The notes below the pieces were generated by a model. The model had not been told where the DNA came from and did not search any database. It saw only the letters and a list, made by a program, of their open reading frames with translations. From Corynebacterium ciconiae DSM 44920 (GTDB taxonomy: Bacteria; Actinomycetota; Actinomycetes; Mycobacteriales; Mycobacteriaceae): DNA of 64,000 nucleotides. The position numbers were made by a program, and so were the translations under genes. Shown piece by piece: positions 36,274 to 45,550 of the stretch; position 1 is the first letter of the stretch; every line of letters begins with the position of its first letter. The stretch is taken from contig NZ_CP047189.1 of assembly GCF_030440575.1 (NCBI RefSeq), positions 2,520,366 to 2,584,365 on the forward strand, written 5' to 3'.

Positions 36274-36905
36274 GCCAGATCGTTGTGATTGATAATTACG
36301 ATTCCTTTGTCTACAACTTGGTCGACGCCATCGCCGCAACTGGTCATCTCTTCACCGTGGTACGCAATACCACGCCCGTCGCGGAGATCCAGGCACTGAA
36401 GCCGGACCTGCTCGTGCTTTCTCCGGGCCCAAGCCACCCCTCGGATGCGGGCACCATGACTGACCTCATCGCCGCCGAGTTGGGCACAACCCCAATGCTG
36501 GGAATCTGCCTCGGCTTCCAAGCCCTCATCGAGCATTGTGGGGGAGTGGTCGCCCCCTGCGGCCCCGTCCACGGGCGCATGGACTACATGACACTCACCG
36601 AAGCCGGGGCGCATTCGGCGCTCTTTGCTGGGCTAAGCATTCAGCCCGATCCGGATCACAGCGCAGGCGCAGGCGATACCGTTCCCGTCGCCCGCTACCA
36701 CTCCCTGGGGTGTGTCGATGTGCCTGAGAGCATCGAGTCTCTAGGGACCTGCCCCTCGGAAAAGGGAGAGGTGATCATGGCCGGCGTGATTCACGGTGAG
36801 AATAACCGCACCGATGCTCTCGGCCTACAGTTCCACCCCGAGTCCATTCTCAGCCCCGCCGGACCACACATCATCCAGCGCGCTATCGAGCTTCTGCTTC
36901 CATAA
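36270..36905 (+). CDS. trpG: Anthranilate synthase component II (glutamine amidotransferase)
   Basis: A 211-residue class I glutamine amidotransferase supplying ammonia to TrpE. It has the nucleophile Cys in GICLGFQAL (about residue 80) and the His/Glu pair in LQFHPES. The start ATG overlaps the trpE stop (ATGA), so translation is coupled and subunit levels matched. No fusion to TrpD, unlike enterobacteria. Confidence 0.96.
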   Translation: MSQIVVIDNYDSFVYNLVDAIAATGHLFTVVRNTTPVAEIQALKPDLLVLSPGPSHPSDAGTMTDLIAAELGTTPMLGICLGFQALIEHCGGVVAPCGPVHGRMDYMTLTEAGAHSALFAGLSIQPDPDHSAGAGDTVPVARYHSLGCVDVPESIESLGTCPSEKGEVIMAGVIHGENNRTDALGLQFHPESILSPAGPHIIQRAIELLLP

Positions 36906-36940
36906 TGACGGGCCCACGCCCAGGCACTGCCCGACGGCAG

Positions 36941-36956
36941 TGTTTCACGTGAAACG
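36941..36956. promoter_or_regulatory. parS: parS site 4, trpG-trpD gap
   Basis: TGTTTCACGTGAAACG, 15 of 16 matches, in the 64-base gap and 13 bases before the trpD ATG, overlapping the place of its ribosome-binding site (GAAACGAAAGG). Confidence 0.92.
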
Positions 36957-36969
36957 AAAGGCAACCACC

Positions 36970-37998
36970 ATGGCAAATCCCACTGCGGTTGAACAACTCA
37001 AGCTCTTCCTCGATAATCCCCATCCCACCGTGGAGGAGGCCCGCGCCGTCTTCGAACCACTAACCGTAGGCGACTACGACGACGTACACATGGCCGCACT
37101 GCTCGTGGCTATCCGCACCCGGGGCGAGACCTTCGAGGACATTGCTGGGGCCGCCCAGGCCTTCCTCGCGGCGGGCCGCCCCTTCCCACTCACCGGCACG
37201 GGTCTCTTGGATACTGCAGGCACCGGTGGAGATGGCAAGAACACCATTAATATCTCCACGGCCGCCTCCCTGGTGACCGCAGCGGGTGGACGCGGTGTGG
37301 TTAAATGCGGCAACCGTTCTGTGAGTTCCAAGTCTGGCTCCGCGGACGTTTTGGAGGCGCTCAACATCCCCCTGCAGCTCGATGTGGACCGCGCGGTGCG
37401 CTGGTATGAGGCAGCGAAATTTACCTTCCTCTTCGCCCCTGCCTATCATCCGGCGATTGCGCACGTTCAACCTGTCCGCAAGGCGCTCGGTATTCCCACC
37501 CTCTTCAATATCCTCGGCCCCTTGCTCTCGCCCGCCCGCCCCGAGCTGCAAATCATGGGTATCGCGAAGCCGGAGTTGGGCGAGACGATCGCCCGAGTGA
37601 TGCGAGAGCTCGGACGTCGCCGAGCACTCGTGGTCCACGGCAGCGGCACCGACGAAATCGCTGTGCATGGCCCCACCGATTTCTGGGAGCTCAACGAGGG
37701 GGAGATCACCCACTATCGCCTCAGCCCGGAGGAGATGGGTATTAGCACCTATGATCTCTCCGCCATCGCCGGTGGCGATGGCGAGGCCAATGCGCAGATG
37801 CTGCGCGCTATCTTTGCCAACGAGGCCCCACAGGCTCACGTGGATGCGGTGGCCGTGAACGCTGGCGCCATGTTTTATCTTCACGGCGTAGTCGATAGCA
37901 TCGCCGAGGGCACCGCCCGCGCCAAGGATGTCATCAGTAGCGGCCAGGTCGAAAGCTGGCTCGCTCAGCACGAAGGGACTGATTATGCCGAGCACTAA
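36970..37998 (+). CDS. trpD: Anthranilate phosphoribosyltransferase
   Basis: A 342-residue TrpD joining anthranilate to PRPP. It shows the glycine-rich PRPP loop DTAGTGGDGKNTINIST, KCGNRSVSSKSGSADVLEALN and VHGSGTDEI. ATG 36970 has AAAGG before it, part of the parS element. Its end overlaps the start of trpCF by 14 bases. Confidence 0.96.
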   Translation: MANPTAVEQLKLFLDNPHPTVEEARAVFEPLTVGDYDDVHMAALLVAIRTRGETFEDIAGAAQAFLAAGRPFPLTGTGLLDTAGTGGDGKNTINISTAASLVTAAGGRGVVKCGNRSVSSKSGSADVLEALNIPLQLDVDRAVRWYEAAKFTFLFAPAYHPAIAHVQPVRKALGIPTLFNILGPLLSPARPELQIMGIAKPELGETIARVMRELGRRRALVVHGSGTDEIAVHGPTDFWELNEGEITHYRLSPEEMGISTYDLSAIAGGDGEANAQMLRAIFANEAPQAHVDAVAVNAGAMFYLHGVVDSIAEGTARAKDVISSGQVESWLAQHEGTDYAEH

Positions 37999-39472
37999 CA
38001 CCTCCTCTCTGCCGACGATTCTGGAGGAGATCGTCACTGCCCGCCGCGGACATCTCGCGGACATTCGCGCTCGCATTGGTGGGGTAGCAGCGAGTGATCT
38101 TCCACCTTCTACTCGTTCGCTCTACGAGGCGCTGCAGGGCTCTCATCGCTTCATCTTGGAGTGCAAGTCCGCCTCGCCTTCCTTGGGGATGATCCGCGAA
38201 TCTTACAATCCCGCAGAGATCGCCCGCATCTACTCTCGCTTTGGCGCCGCTATCTCCGTGCTCTGCGAGCCCGAGCGCTTCGGCGGCGACTACGATCACC
38301 TCGCCACGGTGGCTGCGAGCACCCACCTTCCAGTCCTGTGCAAGGACTTCATCATCGACGAGGTGCAGGTCCTCGCCGCCCGCTACTTTGGCGCCGACGC
38401 TATTTTGCTCATGCTTTCGGTGCTTGACGACGCCACCTACAGCCGCCTCGCCGCATGTGCCGAAAGCCTAGGTCTGGATGTACTCACCGAGGTGCTCGAC
38501 GAAGAGGAGATGGCCCGCGCTACTGCCTTGGGGGCGCGCATCATCGGCGTGAATCACCGGAACCTCCACGATCTCACCATCGATCTCTCTCGCTCCGCCC
38601 AGCTGGTGCCGCTCGCTCCCGAGGGCGCGGTCCTCGTGGCCGAGTCGGGTATTCGGGATCATGTGAGCGTCGAAAAGCTTGGTGGCTTGGTCAATGGATT
38701 CCTCGTTGGATCCCAGCTCACCGCTCAACCGGATGTAGACGCCGCCGCTCGTGCCCTCATTTATGGCGAGAACAAAGTGTGCGGCCTCACCTCACCCGCG
38801 GCGGCTCAGGCGGCCTGTGCGGCCGGTGCCGTCTATGGCGGACTCATCACCGAGCCCAGCTCACCCCGATATGTTTCACGTGAAACCTCCGCCGCGATCA
38901 TGTCCGCGGAACCCGGATTGCGTTATGTGGCCGTCTCCCGCCAACGCTCTGGGTATCGGGAGCTGGCCGAGCGTGGAGTCTACGCCGTGCAGATCCACGC
39001 ACCGTTGTCCGACACGTGGGAAGGGGAGAGGCAGCTCATTGCCTCGGTGCGCGCCGAGGTGGGGCCCGATGTAAAACTCTGGCGCGCGATCTCGATGAGC
39101 GAGGAACATGGGGCCCGCATGGCCGAGGCCCACGCCAGTGGTGGCCTAGTGGACGCCCTCGTGCTCGACAATGGCGAGGGTGGCACCGGGGTGAGCTTCG
39201 ATTGGACCACTATTCCAGACATCGTGAAGGACCGTGCCCTCATCGCCGGGGGAGTGAGCCCAGCGAATATTGAGCAGGCCCTGCGCACCGGATGCGTGGG
39301 AGTAGATATCAACAGCGGTGTCGAGTACGGCCCAGAGGCTGGGGAAACGTGGCAGTATCGGAAGAACAGCGCCGCGATTCGGAGTGTCTTCGATTCCATC
39401 AAGGCCTTCCACTTCGATCCGCCCACCGCCGCAGCCGATCCGACAAAGACAACCCATCGGACAGACAATTAA
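37985..39472 (+). CDS. trpCF: Bifunctional indole-glycerol-phosphate synthase / phosphoribosylanthranilate isomerase
   Basis: A 495-residue fusion of two TIM barrels. The N-terminal TrpC part has ECKSASPSLGMI, KDFIIDEVQV and ESGIRDHVSVEKL; the C-terminal TrpF part starts near residue 260 at VCGLTSPAAAQAACAAGAVYGG and ends with AGGVSPANI and GVDINSGVE. ATG 37985 (MPSTNTSS) lies inside the end of trpD. The TrpF part contains a parS site coding YVSRET. Confidence 0.96.
   Translation: MPSTNTSSLPTILEEIVTARRGHLADIRARIGGVAASDLPPSTRSLYEALQGSHRFILECKSASPSLGMIRESYNPAEIARIYSRFGAAISVLCEPERFGGDYDHLATVAASTHLPVLCKDFIIDEVQVLAARYFGADAILLMLSVLDDATYSRLAACAESLGLDVLTEVLDEEEMARATALGARIIGVNHRNLHDLTIDLSRSAQLVPLAPEGAVLVAESGIRDHVSVEKLGGLVNGFLVGSQLTAQPDVDAAARALIYGENKVCGLTSPAAAQAACAAGAVYGGLITEPSSPRYVSRETSAAIMSAEPGLRYVAVSRQRSGYRELAERGVYAVQIHAPLSDTWEGERQLIASVRAEVGPDVKLWRAISMSEEHGARMAEAHASGGLVDALVLDNGEGGTGVSFDWTTIPDIVKDRALIAGGVSPANIEQALRTGCVGVDINSGVEYGPEAGETWQYRKNSAAIRSVFDSIKAFHFDPPTAAADPTKTTHRTDN
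38872..38887. promoter_or_regulatory. parS: parS site 5, inside trpCF
   Basis: TGTTTCACGTGAAACC, 15 of 16 matches, in the TrpF part of the fusion gene (coding YVSRET). Confidence 0.92.
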
Positions 39473-39487
39473 AGGAAACGATCAACG

Positions 39488-40741
39488 ATGACACATTCAC
39501 CCCACACCACAGAGCGGGAGACACTCCTTCCCGCCTATTTCGGAGAGTTCGGGGGCCAGTACGTGCCCGAGCTCCTTATTCCGGCGCTCGATCAGCTAGA
39601 GCGCGCCTTCGTCGATGCGATGGAGGATCCCGCCTTCACCGAAGAGCTGGCTACCTACTTCCGTGATTATCTCGGCCGTCCGACCCCGATTACCGAATGC
39701 TCCAACCTCCCTCTCGCGGGCCAGGGCAAGGGACACGCCCGTATCTTCCTCAAGCGCGAGGATCTGGTGCACGGAGGGGCCCACAAGACTAACCAGGTGA
39801 TTGGCCAGGTACTGCTGGCCAAGCGCATGGGTAAACACCGCGTCATTGCCGAGACCGGTGCAGGCCAGCATGGCACTGCGACCGCCCTCGCCTGTGCTCT
39901 CCTCGGACTCGAATGCGTGATTTACATGGGCTCGAAGGACGTCGAGCGTCAGCAGCCCAATGTCTACCGCATGGAGATGATGGGCGCGAAGGTTGTGAGC
40001 GTGAACTCCGGCTCGGGCACTCTCAAGGACGCCGTGAATGAGGCATTGCGCGACTGGACTGAATCCTTCGAAGACACCCACTATCTGCTGGGCACTGCCG
40101 CTGGCCCGCACCCTTTCCCGACGATCGTGCGTGAATTCCATCGCGTGATCTCCACCGAGGCGAAGAGGCAGATGCAGGAACGCATTGGCGGGCTGCCGGA
40201 TGTAGTCACCGCCTGCGTCGGTGGCGGCTCTAATGCCATCGGTATTTTCGCTGACTTCATCGAGGAGGAGTCCGTGGAGCTGGTGGGCACCGAGCCTGCC
40301 GGTTTCGGTCTCGACTCTGGTAAGAGCGGCGCCCCGATCTGTGCCGGGCGCATCGGCATCCTGCACGGCGCTAAGTCTTATCTCATGCGTACTGCCGAAG
40401 GACAGGTGGAAGAGTCCTATTCCATCTCGGCTGGGCTGGACTATCCGGGCGTGGGTCCGCAGCACGCGCACCTGTCCCACTCTGGTCGCGCAAGCTATGT
40501 GGGCATCACTGATGCTGAAGCACTGGAGGCTTTCCAGTTGCTCACACGCCACGAGGGCATCTTGCCCGCCCTCGAATCCTCCCACGCCTTGGCCTATGCC
40601 CTGAAGCGGGCCAAGCTTGCTGAGGAAGAAGGCAAGGAGATCACCATTCTGGTGTCCCTGTCTGGACGTGGCGATAAAGATATTGACTATGTGCGCCGCA
40701 CCCTGGCCGAGCACCCCGAGTACACCTTGAAGGAGAACTAA
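39488..40741 (+). CDS. trpB: Tryptophan synthase beta subunit
   Basis: A 417-residue PLP enzyme condensing indole with serine. The cofactor lysine is in HGGAHKTNQ, and GGGSNAIG binds the phosphate. GQYVPE at the N-terminus and GPQHAHL near the C-terminus are typical. It follows trpCF by 15 bases with AAAGGAAA before the ATG, and precedes trpA by two bases. Confidence 0.97.
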   Translation: MTHSPHTTERETLLPAYFGEFGGQYVPELLIPALDQLERAFVDAMEDPAFTEELATYFRDYLGRPTPITECSNLPLAGQGKGHARIFLKREDLVHGGAHKTNQVIGQVLLAKRMGKHRVIAETGAGQHGTATALACALLGLECVIYMGSKDVERQQPNVYRMEMMGAKVVSVNSGSGTLKDAVNEALRDWTESFEDTHYLLGTAAGPHPFPTIVREFHRVISTEAKRQMQERIGGLPDVVTACVGGGSNAIGIFADFIEEESVELVGTEPAGFGLDSGKSGAPICAGRIGILHGAKSYLMRTAEGQVEESYSISAGLDYPGVGPQHAHLSHSGRASYVGITDAEALEAFQLLTRHEGILPALESSHALAYALKRAKLAEEEGKEITILVSLSGRGDKDIDYVRRTLAEHPEYTLKEN

Positions 40742-40743
40742 GC

Positions 40744-41583
40744 ATGTCCCGCTATGACGATCTCTTCGCCAGCCTTGAGCAGCGGCGCGAAGGAGCTTTC
40801 GTGCCCTTCATCATGCTCGGCGACCCAGACCCCGACACCAATGTGGAACTCATCTCCACCCTTATCGACAATGGCGCCGATGCCCTCGAGCTGGGCGTGC
40901 CCTTCTCGGACCCGGTGGCCGATGGTCCCACTATCCAAGCCGCTGATATTCGGGCCTTTGACGGGGGCACGGACTTCGCCGCGTCCTTGGAGATTATCCG
41001 CCGCGTACGCTCCGCCTATCCCGAGATCCCCATCGGGCTGCTCTGCTACGGCAATGTGGCCTTCTCCCATGGCCTCGATAGCTTCTACGAGCAGATCCAT
41101 GCAGCCGGCGCTGATTCTGTGCTGATCCCCGACATCCCTGTCCGTGAATCCACCCCCTTCCTCGAGGCCGCCCAGAAGCACCAGGTGGATCCCGTGTTCA
41201 TCGCCCCGCCGAACGTGAACGAGGAGACTCTCGAGCGCGTCGCGGCGATCTCTCAGGGTTATATCTACACCGTGTCCCGTCTTGGAGTCACGGGCGTGGA
41301 GTCCGAGTCTCAGACAATGGGGCTACCCGAGATCGTGAAAAACATTCAGCGCTTCGGCGGTGCCCCTTCGCTCTTGGGCTTCGGTATCTCTACCCCGCAG
41401 CATGTAGCCGATGCCATTCAGGCTGGAGCGGCGGGTGCCATCACCGGCTCCGCCATTGCCTCGATCATCGAGAAGTATTGCGAAGGCGAGCACCCGCAGC
41501 CCCGCTCGGTCACTGACCTCGAGGCGCTGAAAAAGGAATTGGGAGAGTTTGTCTCCCGCATGAAGGCCGCGACTGCTCGCTAG
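40744..41583 (+). CDS. trpA: Tryptophan synthase alpha subunit
   Basis: A 279-residue TIM barrel splitting indole-glycerol phosphate to indole. Catalytic Glu and Asp lie in ALELGVPFSDPVADGPTIQ, with the family loops VPDI-like LIPDIPVRES and SRLGVTG. Last gene of the operon; a hairpin terminator follows. Confidence 0.97.
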   Translation: MSRYDDLFASLEQRREGAFVPFIMLGDPDPDTNVELISTLIDNGADALELGVPFSDPVADGPTIQAADIRAFDGGTDFAASLEIIRRVRSAYPEIPIGLLCYGNVAFSHGLDSFYEQIHAAGADSVLIPDIPVRESTPFLEAAQKHQVDPVFIAPPNVNEETLERVAAISQGYIYTVSRLGVTGVESESQTMGLPEIVKNIQRFGGAPSLLGFGISTPQHVADAIQAGAAGAITGSAIASIIEKYCEGEHPQPRSVTDLEALKKELGEFVSRMKAATAR

Positions 41584-41624
41584 CCCGCGCCAGCGAATCG
41601 TAGCCGCCCGGTAGGGGGTGGGGG

Positions 41625-41650
41625 AGGGGAGTGTCTACAGGCACTCCCCT
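41625..41650 (+). terminator. Terminator of the trp operon
   Basis: AGGGGAGTG (41625-41633) and CACTCCCCT (41642-41650) form a perfect 9-bp stem with an 8-base loop 41 bases after the trpA stop. The stem is strong; the T-tract is short. Confidence 0.8.
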
Positions 41651-41675
41651 CTAGCGGGTTCGGGAGCGAAAAAGG

Positions 41676-41887
41676 TATAATGAAGGCACGATTCTTAGCA
41701 CCTCTGGCTAGGGCACTTATTCATAACGTGACAAAACTCCATCCCTCCCTTAGAGCGTTCGGACACCAGCTAGAGTCACTCCAGAGTGGAGCAAAGTCAC
41801 CGTCTATTCGGTCTGTTATCTATAGAGTAAGTATTTGGCAGGACCCATAACTTCCTCCACCCAGACGCTGTGCGCTGGGTTTTTATT
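41676..41887 (+). ncRNA. Candidate small RNA or very small gene between trpA and the next transporter
   Basis: A consensus TATAAT (41676-41681) lies just after the trp terminator, and a strong intrinsic terminator ends at 41887, so a transcript of about 200 bases is expected. Base composition is lower in G+C than its surroundings. A 56-codon frame (41680-41850, starting MKARFLAPLARALIH) fills most of it with GAAAAAGG upstream and the terminator right after. Its third codon positions are poor in G/C and it uses rare TTA, CTA and AGA codons, which argues against translation. Known families (SRP RNA, tmRNA, 6C RNA) did not fit by eye. The identity is open. Confidence 0.5.
41859..41887 (+). terminator. 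Intrinsic terminator with T-run
   Basis: ACCCAG pairs with CTGGGT, extended inside by CGC/GCG with one bulged A, followed by TTTTATT. It comes nine bases after the last codon of the small open frame and 88 bases before the transporter ATG. Confidence 0.88.
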
Positions 41888-41974
41888 CTGTGGGTTTTGC
41901 CAACTACCGCGGCACTGAGGGGACACCCCTACGAGCTCCCGTCTGATTGCAGACGGCTACTAAGCTGAATAAGC

Positions 41975-42934
41975 ATGCGCACGAGATTTCACCTGCGACC
42001 GCCCGACCCGCTCATCGTCTTGATTCTCTCCGCAGTGGTGCTGGCCATTCTCCTGCCCGCACGCGGCTGGTTTGCCGATGCCTTCTCGGTGGCCACAAAC
42101 ATCGCTATCGCCCTGCTCTTTTACCTCTACGGCGCCAGGCTTTCGCCCCAAGAAGCCCTCGCGGGTCTCAAGCATTGGCGGCTGCATCTGACGATCCTGT
42201 CTTTCACCTTCGTGATCTTCCCCCTCATCGGCATTGCTCTCACACCGCTCAAAGCTGTGCTATCCACGGGTCTGTATCTTGGAATCGTCTACCTCACCCT
42301 CACACCCTCCACTGTGCAATCTTCGGTGGCGTTTACCTCCATCGCGAAAGGCAATGTAGCCGGAGCCATCGTCAGTGCCTCGCTGTCGAATCTGCTTGGC
42401 GTTGTGCTCACCCCCCTATTGGTCATGCTGATCATGGCCCAGGGGACAGGCATCACCGTGGGCCCTGAGGTATTTATCAAGATCGCCATGCAGTTGCTCG
42501 TGCCCTTCGCCGCTGGGCAGCTCACCCGCCGCTGGACGGGGCGCTGGGCGGCCGCCACGGGCACCAAAATTGTCGATCGCGGCTCGATCACCATGGTTGT
42601 CTATTCCGCATTCTCTGCGGGCATGGTCGCCGGTATTTGGGAGACCGTGAACATCTGGGAAATCCTCTTCCTCATTGGCTTCTCCATAGCCCTGGTGGCT
42701 GCCATGCTGTGGCTGACCCGCTGGGTCTCCCAGCGCCTAGGCTTTAGCCGCGAGGATCAGATCGCTATCCAGTTCTGCGGCACCAAAAAGTCCCTTGCTA
42801 CTGGGCTGCCCATGGGTGCTGTGATCTTCGGCCCGGTGGAAGTAAGCTTGCTCATCGTTCCTTTGATGATCTTCCACCAAGTGCAGCTGATGATGTGCTC
42901 CTGGCTCGCCGCCCGTTATGCCCGCTCGCACTAA
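41975..42934 (+). CDS. Bile acid:sodium symporter family transporter
   Basis: A 319-residue membrane protein with nine or ten hydrophobic helices matching the YfeH/bile-acid:Na+ symporter (BASS) group: YGARLSPQEALAGLKHWRLHL, TLTPSTVQSSVAFTSIAKGN and FCGTKKSLATGLPMG. Substrates in bacteria are mostly unknown. TAAGCT ends eight bases before the ATG, so it may be nearly leaderless. A small hairpin GTCTG/CAGAC lies just upstream. Confidence 0.87.
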   Translation: MRTRFHLRPPDPLIVLILSAVVLAILLPARGWFADAFSVATNIAIALLFYLYGARLSPQEALAGLKHWRLHLTILSFTFVIFPLIGIALTPLKAVLSTGLYLGIVYLTLTPSTVQSSVAFTSIAKGNVAGAIVSASLSNLLGVVLTPLLVMLIMAQGTGITVGPEVFIKIAMQLLVPFAAGQLTRRWTGRWAAATGTKIVDRGSITMVVYSAFSAGMVAGIWETVNIWEILFLIGFSIALVAAMLWLTRWVSQRLGFSREDQIAIQFCGTKKSLATGLPMGAVIFGPVEVSLLIVPLMIFHQVQLMMCSWLAARYARSH

Positions 42935-42974
42935 GATCACCGCCCATATGCCCATCACCGATGGAGGTTGTTCC

Positions 42975-43325
42975 ATGACTCACCCGCAGCACACCGGCGC
43001 GGCACAGACTCTCTATGTGCGCATCAGCATGGCCATTGAAGCTCATGCCATCACCCATGTCGCAGAGCTGGAAGAGATCGACGCCCAGCAGTGCCGCATG
43101 CTGCGCGTGGTTGAGCTCAAAGGCCCAGCCAGCACCTCCCACCACGAGCACGAGATCACCGGCTCCGCAGCACTGAATGCCCAAGGCAGCTTCAGCCTCA
43201 GCGGCATGGACGCTCCGCCCAATCCCGTGGTGCCACACCCTGATCTTTACGGACAGTTTGAAGACATCGTGGCCACTCCGCTCACGGCTGCCGAGTTCGA
43301 AGAGTATTGGTCCCAGCGTGGCTAA
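42975..43325 (+). CDS. Hypothetical protein
   Basis: A 116-residue protein (MTHPQHTGAAQTLYVRISMA) without transmembrane segments or motifs I recognise. It is rich in His, Glu and Ala, with a HHEHE run near the middle. GGAGG lies seven bases before ATG 42975. It follows the transporter by 40 bases on the same strand and ends at the parS-containing palindrome. Confidence 0.72.
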   Translation: MTHPQHTGAAQTLYVRISMAIEAHAITHVAELEEIDAQQCRMLRVVELKGPASTSHHEHEITGSAALNAQGSFSLSGMDAPPNPVVPHPDLYGQFEDIVATPLTAAEFEEYWSQRG

Positions 43326-43345
43326 ACCACGCCACCCTAGGCACG

Positions 43346-43387
43346 AATAAAGCTCGGATGTTTCACGTGAAACATCCGAGCTTTATT
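43346..43387. terminator. 42-bp perfect palindrome, bidirectional terminator containing parS
   Basis: The sequence 43346-43387 is its own reverse complement: 21-bp arms starting AATAAAGCTCGGATG and meeting at CAC|GTG. It lies between the stops of two convergent genes (43325 and 43391). Each strand ends its hairpin with CTTTATT, so it should terminate both transcripts. Its central 16 bases are a parS site. Confidence 0.9.
43359..43374. promoter_or_regulatory. parS: parS site 6, centre of the palindromic terminator
   Basis: Perfect TGTTTCACGTGAAACA at the dyad centre of the 42-bp palindrome. Confidence 0.95.
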
Positions 43388-43390
43388 GTT

Positions 43391-43996
43391 TTAGTTTTCC
43401 TCGTGGTCCTCGGTGAAGGTACTCAGTACCGACAAGGGGAAGTTCTGGCGCTTAAGCACATCGCCCCACACATCTGCCATCCGACCAGCTATCACATCAG
43501 AGGGGAGGGCTGGTGCAACAAACCAATGGCCCATCTCGATCTCGGCATGGAGCTCGCCGGGTTGCCAGGTGGTGTGGCCGGCAAACAGCCGCACCACTTC
43601 CAGATAAGGCTCAAATACCTCCGCGGGCTCTTGCATGTTCAGTAGAACGATGCGGTTACATACCTGCTCATAGAGATTCGGGTTTTCAGTCTCCAGCCCA
43701 TTGCGCAGCACGCCGAGCCCCAACACGCCTTCAGGGCTCGTGATTCCTCCGGCATAGAAAACACCTGGGCTACTCAAGAGGGGAGCCCATTCCGGAAGCA
43801 CATTGGCCACTGCGGCCTCCGAGGGCCGTGTGAGGCTTAGTGCCATCGTGTGGCGCGGGCTGTGATCGATCACCAACAGGGCGTCGCGCTTATAGGCGCC
43901 TTTGTCCGAGTCTGGCTGCTGCACCACAATCGAGCCGATCTCAACGGGATTGCGTTCCATCGCGTTGAAGAGGTTGTCGCCGAAATACTGTTCCAT
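43391..43996 (-). CDS. YqgE/AlgH family protein
   Basis: A 201-residue UPF0301 protein with the family blocks RDALLVIDHS, YAGGITSPEGVLGLG and LFAGHTTWQPGELHAEIEMGHWFV. The function of the family is not firmly known. It lies 13 bases after cca on the minus strand, so the two are probably cotranscribed. Confidence 0.9.
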   Translation of the reverse strand: MEQYFGDNLFNAMERNPVEIGSIVVQQPDSDKGAYKRDALLVIDHSPRHTMALSLTRPSEAAVANVLPEWAPLLSSPGVFYAGGITSPEGVLGLGVLRNGLETENPNLYEQVCNRIVLLNMQEPAEVFEPYLEVVRLFAGHTTWQPGELHAEIEMGHWFVAPALPSDVIAGRMADVWGDVLKRQNFPLSVLSTFTEDHEEN

Positions 43997-44009
43997 GCCG
44001 GTGCGTCCT

Positions 44010-45428
44010 TTAATTCTGCTCGTTCCACCAGGCGCGCAAAGCCGCGATCGCGTCTTCGCGTTCCATGGGGCCCCGATCTAAGCGGAGTTCTTTCAAATAC
44101 GTCCAGGCCCGACCGACCTCCGGTCCGGGCGACAGACCCAGGATCTCCATGATGTCGTTGCCGTCGAGATCTGGACGCACGGCCGCTAGATTTTCCTTCT
44201 CCGCAATCTCCTCTATGCGTTGCTCGAGCTCGTCATAGGCCCGCTGCAGGCGCTGCGATTTGCGCTTATTGCGGGTGGTGCAGTCCGAACGGACCAATTT
44301 GTTGAGCCGCGGCAACAGTTCCCCGGCGTCGTGGGCATAGCGCCGCACCCCGGAATCCGACCACGGCGCGTCGCTATAGCCGTAGAAACGCATGTGGAGA
44401 AACACCAGCTGCGAAACATCCTTCACCACCTGCTTGGGATACTTCAGAGCCCGCAGGCGATGGCGCACCATCTTGGCGCCCACCACCTCGTGCTGGTGGA
44501 AGCTCACCGCGCCTCCCTCGTGGAACTCGCGGGTGGCGGGCTTGCCGATGTCGTGCATCAGGGCGGCCCAACGCAGCACTAGATCCGGCCCCTCGTCGCC
44601 CTCGTGCTGGGTGGCATTACGCAGCACCCGCTTAGAGTGGGCGTACACATCCTTGTGCTGCTTGTGCTCATCTTGAGTCAACCGAAGCGCTGGAACCTCA
44701 GGCAGCACGTGATCGGCTAGGCCGGTATCCACCATAAGATCAATGCCCTCCCACGGGGCGCAGCCGAGCAGGAGCTTGCTCATTTCCATTTGCACCCGCT
44801 CGGCGGTGATGCGGGTGATCTCGCCGTTCATCTCCTCCATGGCTTGCCGCACTCGGGGCGCCACGCTGAACTCCACCTGGGAGACAAAGCGAGCGGCCCG
44901 CAGCATGCGCAGGGGATCATCGTGGAAGGACTGCTCTGGGGTGGCGGGGGTGTCGAGCACCCCAGCCTGCAGATCGCTCAGTCCTCCCATGGGATCATGC
45001 AGCTCTACATCGCCTTCTGGGGTGATGCGCACCGCCATGGCGTTCACCTTAAAGTCACGCCGCACGAGATCACCCTCGAGGCTATCGCCGAAGCGCACCT
45101 CGGGGTTGCGGGAGGTGCCATCATAGGTGTCACTACGGAAGGTAGTGATCTCGATCTGGGCGCCGTCCTTTTCTGCAGAGACGGTACCGAACTCGATTCC
45201 GGTGTCCCACACGGCAGGGGCGTAGGAATTGAGAATATCCATGATCAGCTCGGGTCGAGCCGAGGTGGTGAAGTCATAATCGATGCCACCACGGTCAAGG
45301 AAGGCGTCACGAACACTGCCGCCCACGAGGTAGAGCGGGTGGTGGTGGGCGTCGAAAAGCGATGCTAGATCAGCAAATCTCTGGCCAATCTCGCGCAGCC
45401 GAGCGAAACCCGGCAGTGCATCGGACAT
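44010..45428 (-). CDS. cca: CCA tRNA nucleotidyltransferase with HD domain
   Basis: A 472-residue class II nucleotidyltransferase that adds or repairs the CCA end of tRNA. It shows the GGSVRDAFL and IDYDFTT metal-binding signature (residues ~36-54), RRDFKVNAMA, the DDPLRMLRAARF motif and an HD domain (LMHDIGKPATR). This matches the mycobacterial PcnA position next to the MutT4-like gene, with which it is divergent. Confidence 0.95.
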   Translation of the reverse strand: MSDALPGFARLREIGQRFADLASLFDAHHHPLYLVGGSVRDAFLDRGGIDYDFTTSARPELIMDILNSYAPAVWDTGIEFGTVSAEKDGAQIEITTFRSDTYDGTSRNPEVRFGDSLEGDLVRRDFKVNAMAVRITPEGDVELHDPMGGLSDLQAGVLDTPATPEQSFHDDPLRMLRAARFVSQVEFSVAPRVRQAMEEMNGEITRITAERVQMEMSKLLLGCAPWEGIDLMVDTGLADHVLPEVPALRLTQDEHKQHKDVYAHSKRVLRNATQHEGDEGPDLVLRWAALMHDIGKPATREFHEGGAVSFHQHEVVGAKMVRHRLRALKYPKQVVKDVSQLVFLHMRFYGYSDAPWSDSGVRRYAHDAGELLPRLNKLVRSDCTTRNKRKSQRLQRAYDELEQRIEEIAEKENLAAVRPDLDGNDIMEILGLSPGPEVGRAWTYLKELRLDRGPMEREDAIAALRAWWNEQN

Positions 45429-45550
45429 GAATCTCCTCCGATTCCTTGCACAGTGCGGCGGCGCCCTGGTGGTGCCACCGAATATTTGTGATGAGTCTAC
45501 TCGTGATGTCGATGTACCAACCGGCGGCTGGTCACGATACGATCAAGGGG

